Below, in pieces: positions 33,622 to 42,998 of a DNA stretch of 64,000 nt (position 1 is the stretch's first letter; each line of letters begins with the position of its first letter). The stretch lies in assembly GCA_031425525.1 (NCBI GenBank), contig JANPJM010000023.1, positions 1-64,000 on the forward strand, in the 5' to 3' direction. A program made the translations under genes and the position numbers. The notes below the pieces were generated by a model, which saw only the letters and a program-made list of their open reading frames with translations, ran no database searches and was not told the DNA's origin. This stretch comes from JANNMJ01 sp031425525 (lineage in GTDB: Bacteria; Bacteroidota; Bacteroidia; Cytophagales; Hymenobacteraceae).

Positions 33622-34977
33622 CTAGCGCGTCACGGCTACGCGCGTGGTGCGCGCCACTTTACCGCCCGTAAATACGAGTTGGTAGAGGCCCACGGGCTGG
33701 TTGCTCAGGTCGAGGGTAGTGGTGGTGCCCACCGACTGGCGCAGCGTTACGCGACCGGCTTGGTCGTAGACCGTCACGGTTTCGCGCGGGTCGGCCCCGG
33801 CTAGGCGCAACACGCCCGTGGTGGGGTTGGGGTAAGCGGCAGCAGCCTCGCGCACGAGGTCGTTGCGGGTCGCGAGGAGCGGGTCGCCGGTGTATTGCAG
33901 TACCCCACCTACGCCGCCGGCCTGGCTGAACTGGCCCGCCCAGCCGTGGTCGGCATCGAAGAAGATCACGGCCGTGCGCTGCTCCAGGGTATCAAGCTCC
34001 GTCCAGGTGGTGCCGTTGTCGTAGGTCACGGACGAGCCTACGCCTACCGTTGGGTCGGCGCCGGTGCTGACGTAAGCACCGGGCGTGCCGGGGATGCGGG
34101 CGAGGCTGGCAACGAAGAAATCGGTACCAACGGGCAGCGTCACGGGCGCCCAGGTAGCACCCCCATCGGTGGTGCGGCGCAGCGTACCGGCCACGCGGCC
34201 GGCCATCAGGCCGTTGTTGGCGTCGCTGAATTCTACGTGGCGAACAGCCGCCGTATTACCGGCATTGACGAAGCCCGTGGTGTGGCTCATCCAGGTAACA
34301 CCTTTATCGGTGGAGTGGTAAATGCGACCTTTGAGCGTGGTGAACCAGATATTGTCGCCGATGGCGGCGAACTGATTGACCAGGCCGTAATCGCCGGCTA
34401 CTGGCGCCGGCACCGAAGCGGCGGGCACGCGCGTCCAGGTGGTACCGCCGTCGGTGGTGCGGTAAATCACGTAACCGGCCGCATCGGGGTCGCTCATCAC
34501 GAGGCCTTCGTTGGCGTTGAAAAAATGCACGATATTGAGGAACGGCACGCCGGGCAGCGAGGTCACTTCCGACCACGTGGTGCCGCCGTCGGTCGTTTTC
34601 ACGAGCAAGCCGTTGGTGGCACCCATGCCGTCGGCGTCGTACATCGACACGAAAGCGGTAGAACCGTCGATGGCCGAAATATTGGCCGCACTCATAATGG
34701 CTGAGTTGGTGGTGGCGATGGAATTGACCTGCCACGTAACGCCGCCGTCGGTGCTGAGGAACATATCCTGGGTGGGCACGGCGGGCATAGCGCCCGAACC
34801 GTCGTAGTTAACGCCCCAGATTACGTTCTGCGAAGGCATATCGAAATCGGTCACGCCGAGTGCCGCAGCATTGGCGCCGAGGTTGCCTTCCGTCCAGGGC
34901 AAACCGCCCTGCGCAAAAGCGGTCGAGCCGCTGAACAAGGCGAGCAGAGCCGCCGAAAAAAGTACACGCTTATTCAT
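33622..34977 (-). CDS. Secreted sortilin/BNR-type propeller protein with T9SS type A sorting domain
   Basis: The product is 451 residues from the ATG at 34977, with signal peptide MNKRVLFSAALLALFSGSTA ending FAQ. Repeats with the core 'TTDGGTTWTRV' and 'STDKGVTWMSHTTGF' are Asp-box/BNR blades, as in YCF48/sortilin-like propellers. The end (AAAYPNPTTGVLRLAGADPR ... GLYQLVFTGGKVARTTRVAV) is a T9SS sorting domain. These proteins are common surface-exposed cargo in Cytophagales. Enzymatic activity is not evident. A -7 box lies 100 bases upstream. Confidence 0.87.
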   Translation of the reverse strand: MNKRVLFSAALLALFSGSTAFAQGGLPWTEGNLGANAAALGVTDFDMPSQNVIWGVNYDGSGAMPAVPTQDMFLSTDGGVTWQVNSIATTNSAIMSAANISAIDGSTAFVSMYDADGMGATNGLLVKTTDGGTTWSEVTSLPGVPFLNIVHFFNANEGLVMSDPDAAGYVIYRTTDGGTTWTRVPAASVPAPVAGDYGLVNQFAAIGDNIWFTTLKGRIYHSTDKGVTWMSHTTGFVNAGNTAAVRHVEFSDANNGLMAGRVAGTLRRTTDGGATWAPVTLPVGTDFFVASLARIPGTPGAYVSTGADPTVGVGSSVTYDNGTTWTELDTLEQRTAVIFFDADHGWAGQFSQAGGVGGVLQYTGDPLLATRNDLVREAAAAYPNPTTGVLRLAGADPRETVTVYDQAGRVTLRQSVGTTTTLDLSNQPVGLYQLVFTGGKVARTTRVAVTR

Positions 34978-35076
34978 CGTGAAAACGCAAAAAAGAAACT
35001 GGTGAAACAACTGGATTCTAAGCAAATGCCAACCGGCGGCCCGCCCTCACGGACGAACAAAGGCTGTTCGGCTCCC

Positions 35077-35084
35077 CAAAGATA
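35077..35084 (-). promoter_or_regulatory. Candidate -7 box TATCTTTG for the BNR propeller gene
   Basis: It is an exact TAnnTTTG match on the minus strand, leaving a leader of about 95 bases before the ATG at 34977. Confidence 0.5.
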
Positions 35085-35224
35085 GGCACTTACGGCATCT
35101 GTGATGCATTAGACGGAAGAAAGCGGCAAAAAGTGACACCTCTGCCAGGCCGTACTTTTACGGTTCGGCAGCGCGGCCCGTCCGGGCCGGTCATCATCCA
35201 GGCTGCTTCTGCTTTGTTCCTGCT

Positions 35225-36607
35225 ATGTCGTTTCACATCGAACGCTTCTACGATAAGGGGTTGGCTCACGCGGCGTACGCCGTGGTTTCCGAAGGCGAAA
35301 TTGCCCTCATCGACCCCGCCCGCGACCCGCAGCCGTACTACGATTTTGCCGCCGCGCAGGGCGCGCGCATCACGGCCGTAATCGAGACGCACCCGCACGC
35401 CGATTTTGTGTCGGCGCACGCCGAAATCAGCGCTACCACCGGTGCGCCGGTGTACGTATCGCCGCAAGTGGGCGCCACCTACCCGCACCACCCATTTGCC
35501 GAAAGCGGCGCGCCTGTGGCCGTAGGCCGCGTGCGGCTGCGCGCCCTCGACACCCCCGGCCACTCACCCGATTCGATTTGCGTGGTGTTGGAAGATGAGG
35601 TGGGCACCGCGCAAGCCGTTTTCACGGGCGATACACTGTTCGTGGGGGCCACCGGGCGGCCCGATTTACGCGAAGACCTGCCCGCGACCGATGCCGCCAC
35701 CGGCCGCCCGGCGCGCGACATCTTGGCCGAACAGCTTTTCAACTCACTTCATAACAAGCTCTTGCACTTGCCCGCCGCCACGCGCGTGCTGCCCGCGCAC
35801 GGTCCCGGCTCGCTGTGCGGCAAGGCCGTGAGCAACGAACTGGAAAGTACCATCGGCAACGAAACGGCGCACAACGCGGCCTTGCAACTGAAAGAGCGCG
35901 GCGCGTTCGTGGCCGATTTACTCGCCGATCAGCCGTTCGTGCCGAAGTATTTCGGCGCTTCGGTGGTGCTCAACAAAACCGGCGCCCCGGCGCTGGAAAT
36001 CGCGTTGGCTGTAGTGCCGCGTCTGGCGCCCGAGGCTCCCCTGGCGCCCGGCGTGCTGGTGGTCGATACGCGGCCCGCTGCGCAATTCCGCGCCGGGCAC
36101 CTGCCAGGCGCGCTCAACCTGCCCGATGGCGGCAAGTTCGAGACGTGGCTGGGGTCGGTGGTGGGGCCGGCGGAGCCGTTTTATCTGCTTGGGGTTGATG
36201 CCGCTGCGCTGGACGTGGTGCTGCGGAAGGCGGCAAAAATCGGCTACGAACGGCACGTGAAGGGACTTTTGACCACGCCGCCGCCCGCTCGCCTGACCGC
36301 CACCGGCACGCTGGCCAACGCCGACGCCGTGCGCGCCGACGCCTCGGGCTACACCGTGGTGGACGTGCGCAACGCTAGCGAATTTGCTCAAAAACTTTTC
36401 CCCGTCACCATCGAGATTCCGCTGCACCAGCTCCGCGAGCGGCTTAGCGAGATTCCGGTCAACAAGCCGATTCTGGTCCACTGCGCCGGCGGTTACCGCT
36501 CGGCGGCGGGCGCCTCGATCATCAGCGCCGCCTTCCCCAAGCAGCGCGTAGAAGATCTGAGCGAGGCGGTAACGACGTTCCCCGTGCTCGAAAAAGTAGC
36601 CGGCTGA
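35225..36607 (+). CDS. Metallo-beta-lactamase fold / double rhodanese fusion (persulfide dioxygenase-like)
   Basis: The product is 460 residues. The N-terminal metallo-beta-lactamase domain (1-250) has ETHPHADFVSAH, with H56, H58 and D60 as metal ligands, TPGHSPDS and FTGDTLFVGATGRPDLRE, as in ETHE1/CstB-type persulfide dioxygenases. The position that is His in the ETHE1 HxHxDH motif is Phe61. A first rhodanese domain (about 270-345) is degenerate: VVDTRPAAQFRAGHLPGALN is kept, but the active-site loop reads LLGVDAAAL with no Cys. The second (about 365-455) is intact, with catalytic C420 in VHCAGGYRSAAG. It probably oxidises or transfers sulfane sulfur. Its stop overlaps the sbcD start by one base. 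Confidence 0.9.
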   Translation: MSFHIERFYDKGLAHAAYAVVSEGEIALIDPARDPQPYYDFAAAQGARITAVIETHPHADFVSAHAEISATTGAPVYVSPQVGATYPHHPFAESGAPVAVGRVRLRALDTPGHSPDSICVVLEDEVGTAQAVFTGDTLFVGATGRPDLREDLPATDAATGRPARDILAEQLFNSLHNKLLHLPAATRVLPAHGPGSLCGKAVSNELESTIGNETAHNAALQLKERGAFVADLLADQPFVPKYFGASVVLNKTGAPALEIALAVVPRLAPEAPLAPGVLVVDTRPAAQFRAGHLPGALNLPDGGKFETWLGSVVGPAEPFYLLGVDAAALDVVLRKAAKIGYERHVKGLLTTPPPARLTATGTLANADAVRADASGYTVVDVRNASEFAQKLFPVTIEIPLHQLRERLSEIPVNKPILVHCAGGYRSAAGASIISAAFPKQRVEDLSEAVTTFPVLEKVAG

Positions 36608-37848
36608 TGCGCGTTCTGCACACGGCGGATTGGCATCTGGGGCAGCGGTTCCAGCACGGCTTAGATCGGCTGGCCGAGCACCGCTGTTTTCTCGACTGGC
36701 TGCTCACCACCATTGAAACCGAGCGGGTCGACGTGCTGGTAGTCGCCGGCGACGTCTTCGATACCGGCTACCCGCCCGCCGCCGCCCTGGAGCTCTACTA
36801 CTCCTTTCTGGTGCAGCTGCGCACATCGGCTACCTGTCACGACATCGTCATCGTCGGCGGCAACCACGATGCGCCCGCGACCCTCAACGCACCGGCGGCG
36901 CTGCTCAAGACACTACGCGTTCACGTCGTCGGCGGGGTACCGGCGCGGGTGCAGGATTTGTGTTTGACGCTGCCCGCCGGAGCCGCCAAGCCCCGGCTGG
37001 TGGTGGCGGCCGTCCCGTTCCTGCGCGACGCCGACGTGCGGCGCACTGTCGCCGGCGAAAGCACCGACGAGCGCGAAACCCGCCTGCGCGCCGGCATCGC
37101 CGATTACTACCGGTCCGTGGCCGCCTGCGTGTCGACGTGGCGCGCGCGCGGTGTGCCGGTGCTCGCCACTGGCCACCTCTTCGCAGCGGGCGGGCAGGCG
37201 TCGGATACCGAGCGCCTGATTCACGTCGGCTCACTGGGGCAGATCACCGCCGATGCCTTCCCGCCTGAGTTCGACTACGTAGCGCTCGGCCACCTCCACC
37301 GCCCGCAGCGCGTGGGCGGCACCGAACACATCCGCTACTCCGGCTCGCCGATTCCGCTTTCGTTTTCCGAAGCTGCTTTTCGTCAGCAAGTGGTTCTGCT
37401 GACCTTCGGCGACAAGCCGGGTTGCCCCACGATTGACGTGCTCGATGTGCCGTGTACGCGCCGGCTGGTGCGGGTCAGCGGCTCGCTGGCGGAAGTGACG
37501 GCCGGGCTCCTCGCCTACGACAACACCGGCCACGAGCACCCCGCCTGGGCCGACGTGCTGGTCGAGGACGCCGAAACAACCGCCCGCGTCCACGAGCTGC
37601 TCGACAGCCTCAAACCCGAGCTCACCACGCGCGACCTGCTGATCGTGAGCCGCCGCCACCAGCAACCCGGCGCGGCCGATGCCCTCGGAGAAGAAGTAGC
37701 CGAAGCAGCCGTTCCGCACCTCGACGACCTGCGCCCAACCGACGTATTCGACCGCTTTCTCGACGCGACAGGCCACGAAGTCGACTCGCCCGCGCGCCAG
37801 CGCCTCGAACACACCTTTCAGGAGCTGCTGACGCGCATTGCGGCGTAA
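36607..37848 (+). CDS. sbcD: Exonuclease subunit SbcD
   Basis: The product is 413 residues, the usual length. All calcineurin-type phosphoesterase motifs are visible: TADWHLGQ (D8, H10), VAGDVFDTG (D49), VGGNHDAP (N86, H87), ATGHLFAAGG and LGHLHRPQ. With SbcC it forms the bacterial Mre11-Rad50 complex, which opens DNA hairpins and protein-blocked ends; this is relevant in a window so rich in palindromes. The ATG at 36607 shares one base with the TGA of the upstream rhodanese gene. sbcC follows after 74 bases. Confidence 0.97.
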   Translation: MRVLHTADWHLGQRFQHGLDRLAEHRCFLDWLLTTIETERVDVLVVAGDVFDTGYPPAAALELYYSFLVQLRTSATCHDIVIVGGNHDAPATLNAPAALLKTLRVHVVGGVPARVQDLCLTLPAGAAKPRLVVAAVPFLRDADVRRTVAGESTDERETRLRAGIADYYRSVAACVSTWRARGVPVLATGHLFAAGGQASDTERLIHVGSLGQITADAFPPEFDYVALGHLHRPQRVGGTEHIRYSGSPIPLSFSEAAFRQQVVLLTFGDKPGCPTIDVLDVPCTRRLVRVSGSLAEVTAGLLAYDNTGHEHPAWADVLVEDAETTARVHELLDSLKPELTTRDLLIVSRRHQQPGAADALGEEVAEAAVPHLDDLRPTDVFDRFLDATGHEVDSPARQRLEHTFQELLTRIAA

Positions 37849-37922
37849 ATTCGCCTTCCTCGCCCACGATCATCCCTGCCTGCGCGCAGACAGGCTGCGC
37901 CGCTACGGCTTCTCTACCCCGA

Positions 37923-40900
37923 ATGAAAATCCTATCCGTCGGCTGCCTGAACCTGAATTCGCTGCGTGGTACGCACCGGCTCGACTTCCGTAAGGGCGCG
38001 CTCGCAGATTGCGGGTTATTCGCCATCACGGGCCCGACGGGCGCCGGCAAGACGACCCTGCTCGACGCGATCACGCTCGCGCTTTACGGCCGCACGCCCC
38101 GGCAGGAGAAAAACGGCGCCGCCCTGATGAGCCACGGTACCGGCGAGTGCTGGGCCGAAGTCGTCTTCGAAGTCGAGCGCCGGCCCGACGGCCAGCCCGG
38201 CCCACCGCAGCGCTACCTGGCGCGCTGGCACCAGCGCCGCGCCCGGTCGCGCGCCGACGGGACGCTCCAGGACGCCGGCATGGAAGTCAGCTCCCAGCCC
38301 GACGCCCGGCTGCTCACCCAGAAAAAGCGCGAAGCCGAAGCCGCTCTGGTCACGCTCACCGGCCTCACCTACGACCAGTTCACCCGCTCCGTACTGCTCG
38401 CGCAGGGTGGGTTCGCGCAGTTCCTGAAAGCGTCGGCCAACGACCGCGCCGAGCTGCTGGAGCGAATGACCGGCACCGACCACTACCGCACGCTCTCGAT
38501 GGCGTCGTTTCAGGCGTGGAAGGCCGAGCAGGAAAAAGAGCAAACCTTACGCGCCCAGCTCGGCGTGGTGACGCTGCTGCCGCCCGATGAACGCACCGAA
38601 CTCGAAGCCGCTCTGGCCGCCACCGAAACCGCCGTGCTGACGGCCCAAGCCGAAGAACAAACCCTCACGGCCGCCGTGCGCTGGCACGAGACGCTCACGC
38701 GCCTCGCCACCGATCTGGCCGCCACTACCGCCCGCCTCACCGATGCCCAAGCCGCGCAAACCGGCTTTGCCCCCGACCTCGCCCGCCTGACCCGCCACGA
38801 GCGCGTCGCGCCCTTCGCACCGGCGTGGGCTGGCATTCAGGATGCGGCAACCCGCGCCGACGTGCAGGCCCGCGAGCTGACCGCCCTCGACGAAAAGCTC
38901 ACGCACCTGACCGCCGCCGAAACGGCCGCTCACGCGCAGCTGCAAACCGCCGAAGCAGCCGTGCGCGAGCAGCAGACCGCCGTGAGCGAGGTAGAACCGA
39001 TTCTGGAAGCGGCCAAAAATGAGTTCGTCGCGCTCGCCGAGCTGCGCAAACAGGTGGAGGAGCTGCACGACCACTACGCGGCCCTCACCCGCCAGCTGGC
39101 CCAGGCCGAAACAACCGTCGCCAACGTGGAGCGCCGCAGCGCCGACGAACGCGCCGAGTTCGAGCGCCTGACCCACTGGCTAACGCACCACCGCGCCGAC
39201 GTCGGCATCCCCACCGCCCTGACGGAGCTGACGCAGCTGCTCGCCGACCGGCAACAAGGCCTCGACATGCACCAGCGCGTGAGCAAGCAGCACAGTACCG
39301 CCGTCGCGGAACAGCAGAAGGCCACCGCTGACGCCGCCCGCTACCAAACGCGCCTACAGGAGCTGGCAGCACTCAGCGCGCAAGCCACCGCCGACCTGGC
39401 GCACACCATCGAGACGCAGGCCGGCTTGCGGAGCGTCACCGTCGAGCGCCTCGCGACGGCCCAGCAGAAGCTGACGACCGCGCAAAACCGCCTGCGGGAG
39501 AAGACGGCGGAATGGGAGTTCCGGCAACGTGTGGCGTCGCTGGCCGAGCATCGGCACGCGTTGCAACCCGGCGAAGCGTGCCCGCTGTGCGGCTCGGCTG
39601 AGCACGTCTTCGCCGCGTTGGCGCCGGATATCAGCGCCGATACGCTCTCGAAGCTGAAAGCCGACTGCGACGAGCACGCCACCCGCGCCGACCAGTGGCA
39701 GCAGCAGACGCAGCGGCTCGAACAAGTGCTGGTCGCCTTGGGCGAAGCGCCGGCCACCGACGCGGCCCCGCGCCTCCCCGACCCTACTACCCCCACCCCC
39801 GACCTGCTGACCCGCGCGCAGGCCATCGCCGGCCCGCTGCAAACCCTGCCCGTGCAGCTGCGCCAGTATGCCGCCGAAACCGAGCAGGCCACCGCCCTCG
39901 CCGCCACTGCCACCGCCCGCGCGCAAGAGCACGCGCAAGTAGCCGCCGCGCTGGTGGGGGAGCTACAAGAATGGCTAGCCGCCGGCCGCGCCGGCCGCGA
40001 CGCCATCAACTCCATCGCCACGACGTGGCAGGTGTCGTTTCTGGAAAGCGCCCCCGACGGATTGCCCACCGCGCTGCGCACCCGGCTCACCGATTTTGAG
40101 GCGAATCAGGCGCGGCACCGCGACCTCGAAAAAGCCGTCGCGGCCCACGACATCAGCCTGACACAGGCACGCCACGACCGCGACCGCCTCACCGAAGAAG
40201 CCCGCATCCAGCAGGTGCGCTGGCAGGAGCGCGCCGAAGATCTGAAGGCCCGCACCGTCGCCAATGCCCGCCACTACGTCAACTTCGCCACGCCCACCGA
40301 TGCGCTCGCTTTCCGCCGCGCCAAGTTGCGCGCCGCCGAGCAGTTCGCTACGGAGCGCACCGACGCCTACACTCTCACCGTGCAGGCCCGCCAGATGGGC
40401 GCCGCCGATCGCCAGAGCAAAGACCACGAGCACCAGCGCACCCGCGCCGACCACGCTGCCCGCCTCGCCGCCCTGCACACCGAGTGGCAAGCCGCCGGCC
40501 TCGGCCCCGACGGCGACCCTACGGCCCTCGCCGACTGGCTGCTGCCCGAAGCCGTCCGCACCCACCTCGACGCCGAGCGCCAGCGCCGCCAGCAGGCCGT
40601 GGCGTCTGCCACCGAGCAGCTCGCCCGCCTGCGCGCCGAGCAGCAAGCTGAGCAAGCCCGCGCCCTCACCCCCGACGACGCCCCCACCACGGCCGCCCGC
40701 CACACCACCGCCCGCCAGCACGGCGACGCCCTGCTCGACACCCGCGCCCAGCAGCGCGCCCGCCTGGCGCACGACGACACCAACCGCCTCGCCCACGCCG
40801 AGCGCGCCGTGGCCCTCACCGCCCAGACCGCCGAAACCCTGCGCTGGAAAGAGCTCACCGACCTCATCGGCTCGCGCGAGGGCGACAAATTCGCCCGCTT

Positions 40901-41393
40901 CGCCCAGAGCCTCACGCTCGCGCGCCTCACCCAGCTCGCCAACCAGCACCTCCAGTACCTGTGCGCGCGCTACCGCCTGCGCCGCCACCCCGACACCGAC
41001 CGCCCCCTCGACCTGCTCGTCGTCGACCGCTACCAGGCCGACTCGACCCGCGAAGTCAGCACCCTCAGCGGCGGCGAAAGCTTCCTCGTGAGCCTCGCCC
41101 TCGCCCTGGGCCTCTCCGAGCTCGCCTCCAACACCGCCCGCCTCGACTCGCTCTTCATCGACGAAGGCTTCGGCACCCTCGACGCCGAAACCCTCGACAT
41201 CGCCCTCGACGCGCTCGAAAACCTCCAGGCCCGCGGCAAAACCATCGGTATCATCTCCCACGTCGAGTCCCTCAAAGACCGCATCCCCGTGCAGGTCGTC
41301 GTCGAGAAAGGCGCCAGCGGCTTCAGCACCCTCCGCGTGCTGCCGGAGATGAAGGAAGGGGTGCGGGAAGCGGTGGAAGCAGTGGCGAAGTAG
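37923..41393 (+). CDS. sbcC: Exonuclease subunit SbcC (SMC-type ATPase)
   Basis: The product is 1156 residues from the ATG at 37923, chosen because MKILSVGCLNLNSLRG is the canonical Rad50/SbcC N-terminus; the open frame upstream to 37452 overlaps sbcD and is not used. Walker A is GPTGAGKTT near residue 40. Two long coiled-coil arms flank the zinc hook CPLC (C553-C556), almost exactly mid-protein. The C-terminal lobe has the ABC signature STLSGGESF and Walker B LFIDEGFGTLD. It uses ATP to control SbcD nuclease activity. The coiled-coil DNA is extremely GC-rich, producing long spurious open frames on the other strand. Confidence 0.96.
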   Translation: MKILSVGCLNLNSLRGTHRLDFRKGALADCGLFAITGPTGAGKTTLLDAITLALYGRTPRQEKNGAALMSHGTGECWAEVVFEVERRPDGQPGPPQRYLARWHQRRARSRADGTLQDAGMEVSSQPDARLLTQKKREAEAALVTLTGLTYDQFTRSVLLAQGGFAQFLKASANDRAELLERMTGTDHYRTLSMASFQAWKAEQEKEQTLRAQLGVVTLLPPDERTELEAALAATETAVLTAQAEEQTLTAAVRWHETLTRLATDLAATTARLTDAQAAQTGFAPDLARLTRHERVAPFAPAWAGIQDAATRADVQARELTALDEKLTHLTAAETAAHAQLQTAEAAVREQQTAVSEVEPILEAAKNEFVALAELRKQVEELHDHYAALTRQLAQAETTVANVERRSADERAEFERLTHWLTHHRADVGIPTALTELTQLLADRQQGLDMHQRVSKQHSTAVAEQQKATADAARYQTRLQELAALSAQATADLAHTIETQAGLRSVTVERLATAQQKLTTAQNRLREKTAEWEFRQRVASLAEHRHALQPGEACPLCGSAEHVFAALAPDISADTLSKLKADCDEHATRADQWQQQTQRLEQVLVALGEAPATDAAPRLPDPTTPTPDLLTRAQAIAGPLQTLPVQLRQYAAETEQATALAATATARAQEHAQVAAALVGELQEWLAAGRAGRDAINSIATTWQVSFLESAPDGLPTALRTRLTDFEANQARHRDLEKAVAAHDISLTQARHDRDRLTEEARIQQVRWQERAEDLKARTVANARHYVNFATPTDALAFRRAKLRAAEQFATERTDAYTLTVQARQMGAADRQSKDHEHQRTRADHAARLAALHTEWQAAGLGPDGDPTALADWLLPEAVRTHLDAERQRRQQAVASATEQLARLRAEQQAEQARALTPDDAPTTAARHTTARQHGDALLDTRAQQRARLAHDDTNRLAHAERAVALTAQTAETLRWKELTDLIGSREGDKFARFAQSLTLARLTQLANQHLQYLCARYRLRRHPDTDRPLDLLVVDRYQADSTREVSTLSGGESFLVSLALALGLSELASNTARLDSLFIDEGFGTLDAETLDIALDALENLQARGKTIGIISHVESLKDRIPVQVVVEKGASGFSTLRVLPEMKEGVREAVEAVAK

Positions 41394-41409
41394 ATTCTTA
41401 CTCAACCTT

Positions 41410-42147
41410 ATGTCACACGAAGAACACGATCAGTCAGCCGAGCAAGCCATCCGCCAAGCTGTTGACGAATACGGCTGGTTCGCTGCCTTATTCGAGAAAT
41501 CACCAGAGACTCCATCCTTCGCCTACACTATTGGGTTTTGGCGCACGTTTCAGCAGCCGGAAATTATTCTGTTTGGTTTACCGACCGATACGATGCGTGA
41601 TCTGCTTAGGCAAGTAGCAGACAACATCCAGGCAGGTCTCGCGCCAGTAGCAGGAGCTGATGACCAAAACGTGCTGGGTGCCGGTGCTGTGCGTTTTGAA
41701 ATGGTCGACGTTAGTAACGTAGCGGATTACTTCGGGTACGGTCGCTGGTTTTATAACTATCAGCCTGTACCGTTGCTGCAGATGTTTTGGCCCGACCGCG
41801 CAGGCTGTTTTCCCTGGGAAACGGGCGCCGATGAACGAGTCGCACTCCAACAGCCACTGCTGCACCGACCGCTTGATTTCAAATTCTTCCGCCCCCGCAA
41901 TGAAGCCGTCTTCGCCGATGAGCGTATTTTCCAAGAAGACCTACCCATTCTGTGTGTCGTCCATGATGACGAAGGCGAATACCAATTCCTGACTTCTGGC
42001 GATGGCCTCAGACGCGACCCGATGCTGGTTTCTCTAGAGCGGATTGTTAAGTTAGATCCGACTATCAACCAACTGTTTGATTTACCGCGAGGCCATTATG
42101 CCATGCGAGAATCGGTCGACGATGCCTGGGTGCGTCAGGAAGAATAA
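41410..42147 (+). CDS. DUF4262 domain protein
   Basis: The product is 245 residues, starting 16 bases after sbcC. The pattern EYGWFAALFEKSPETPSFAY followed by TIGFWRTFQQPEIILFGLP, then GYGRWFYNYQPVPLLQMFWP and LGAGAVRFEMVDVSNV, is typical of DUF4262, a family of unknown function. There is no export signal. The GC content is a little lower than in sbcC. A dispersed repeat begins immediately after its stop. Confidence 0.85.
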   Translation: MSHEEHDQSAEQAIRQAVDEYGWFAALFEKSPETPSFAYTIGFWRTFQQPEIILFGLPTDTMRDLLRQVADNIQAGLAPVAGADDQNVLGAGAVRFEMVDVSNVADYFGYGRWFYNYQPVPLLQMFWPDRAGCFPWETGADERVALQQPLLHRPLDFKFFRPRNEAVFADERIFQEDLPILCVVHDDEGEYQFLTSGDGLRRDPMLVSLERIVKLDPTINQLFDLPRGHYAMRESVDDAWVRQEE

Positions 42148-42154
42148 GTTTGTC

Positions 42155-42262
42155 CTTGCGAGGAGGAGGCTCTGCGACGACGAAGCAATCCTCGTTTGCT
42201 AAGCACCATTCAACCGCCGCGCCTCCCCACCCTGTCATGGCGAGCGCAGCGCAGCAACCCGG
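42155..42262. repeat. Dispersed GCGAGGAGGAGGC...GCAATCC repeat plus partial copy
   Basis: The main copy at 42155-42200 reads TTGCGAGGAGGAGGCTCTGC then GACGACGAAGCAATCCTCG. A partial copy GCGAGCGCAGCGCAGCAACC follows at 42240-42259, and its reverse strand supplies the last codons of the gene at 42235. Confidence 0.75.
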
Positions 42263-42873
42263 CGCAAGCCAACGGCTTTTCGGTGCCGCCGCACGGATAG
42301 ACCGACCAGCAGCGCCAGCAATACGCCTGACGGCCATAGCTCCCGCAAGCCTGCCACCAATTCAGCGAGCGAGAGACTTTTGAGTACATCTGAACGAAGG
42401 GCGAGCATGTCGTTACCGCACCTCGCTGGAGGCCAAACAAAATGACGCATAACACGCTGATCATACCACACCCAAATACCGGTATAATGTGGCGCGCTAT
42501 TCAATGACGCCTGATCGGCTAAGTCGAGAACTTTTACAACAGACCCGTATCGCGCATCCTTCCCGAGGACAATATGAATTCCGGTGATTGTATCGTGTTG
42601 CCCTGACAGCTGCACCATCTGCCGCCTCGCGCGCCGAAGCATTAGGGTGTCACGGACCAAATCTCCCGTCAATACGAATCGCTCGTACTGCCGCATCGTG
42701 TGAAATGGCAGGTATTGCTCATACAACCGCCAATCGCGCGGCATCCACGTCACCGGCATCACATACTTCTGCTCGTAAGCCGGCGTCGTGAGCAGATGCC
42801 ACCCCACCAGCAAGGGCAGCCCAATCAAGCTGATCAAGCCGCCGAAGTAGGGGAACCGAATGCGGGCTTTCAT
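42235..42873 (-). CDS. Uncharacterised protein with N- and C-terminal membrane helices
   Basis: The product is 212 residues. A membrane helix lies near the N-terminus (FGGLISLIGLPLLVGWHLL) and another near residues 180-198 (LWPSGVLLALLVGLSV), with a soluble domain of about 150 residues between (DTITGIHIVLGKDARYGSVV, APHYTGIWVWYDQR). The last 10-15 residues (KAVGLRRVAALRSP) fall on a dispersed repeat, so the original C-terminus may have been replaced or extended by repeat insertion. No family was recognised. Confidence 0.65.
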   Translation of the reverse strand: MKARIRFPYFGGLISLIGLPLLVGWHLLTTPAYEQKYVMPVTWMPRDWRLYEQYLPFHTMRQYERFVLTGDLVRDTLMLRRARRQMVQLSGQHDTITGIHIVLGKDARYGSVVKVLDLADQASLNSAPHYTGIWVWYDQRVMRHFVWPPARCGNDMLALRSDVLKSLSLAELVAGLRELWPSGVLLALLVGLSVRRHRKAVGLRRVAALRSP

Positions 42874-42929
42874 TGCACGAGCGGATGATCAACTGATGTC
42901 TCCTGTAAATCTACTGCATACGAACGCGG

Positions 42930-42960
42930 GCAAACGAGGATTGCTTCGCTCCGCTCGCAA
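42930..42960 (-). repeat. Inverted copy of the 12523-12553 repeat
   Basis: It is identical over 31 bases to 12523-12553 on the opposite strand. It lies between two minus-strand genes. Confidence 0.75.
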
Positions 42961-42998
42961 CGACAACCTTGGGTGTCTCCCCACGCAAAACATCAGTT

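Noticed and set aside
39975..41405. Open minus-strand frame of 476 codons
   Set aside because: It is antisense to sbcC, whose Walker, hook and signature motifs establish the real strand; the translation is low-complexity Gly/Glu/Val.
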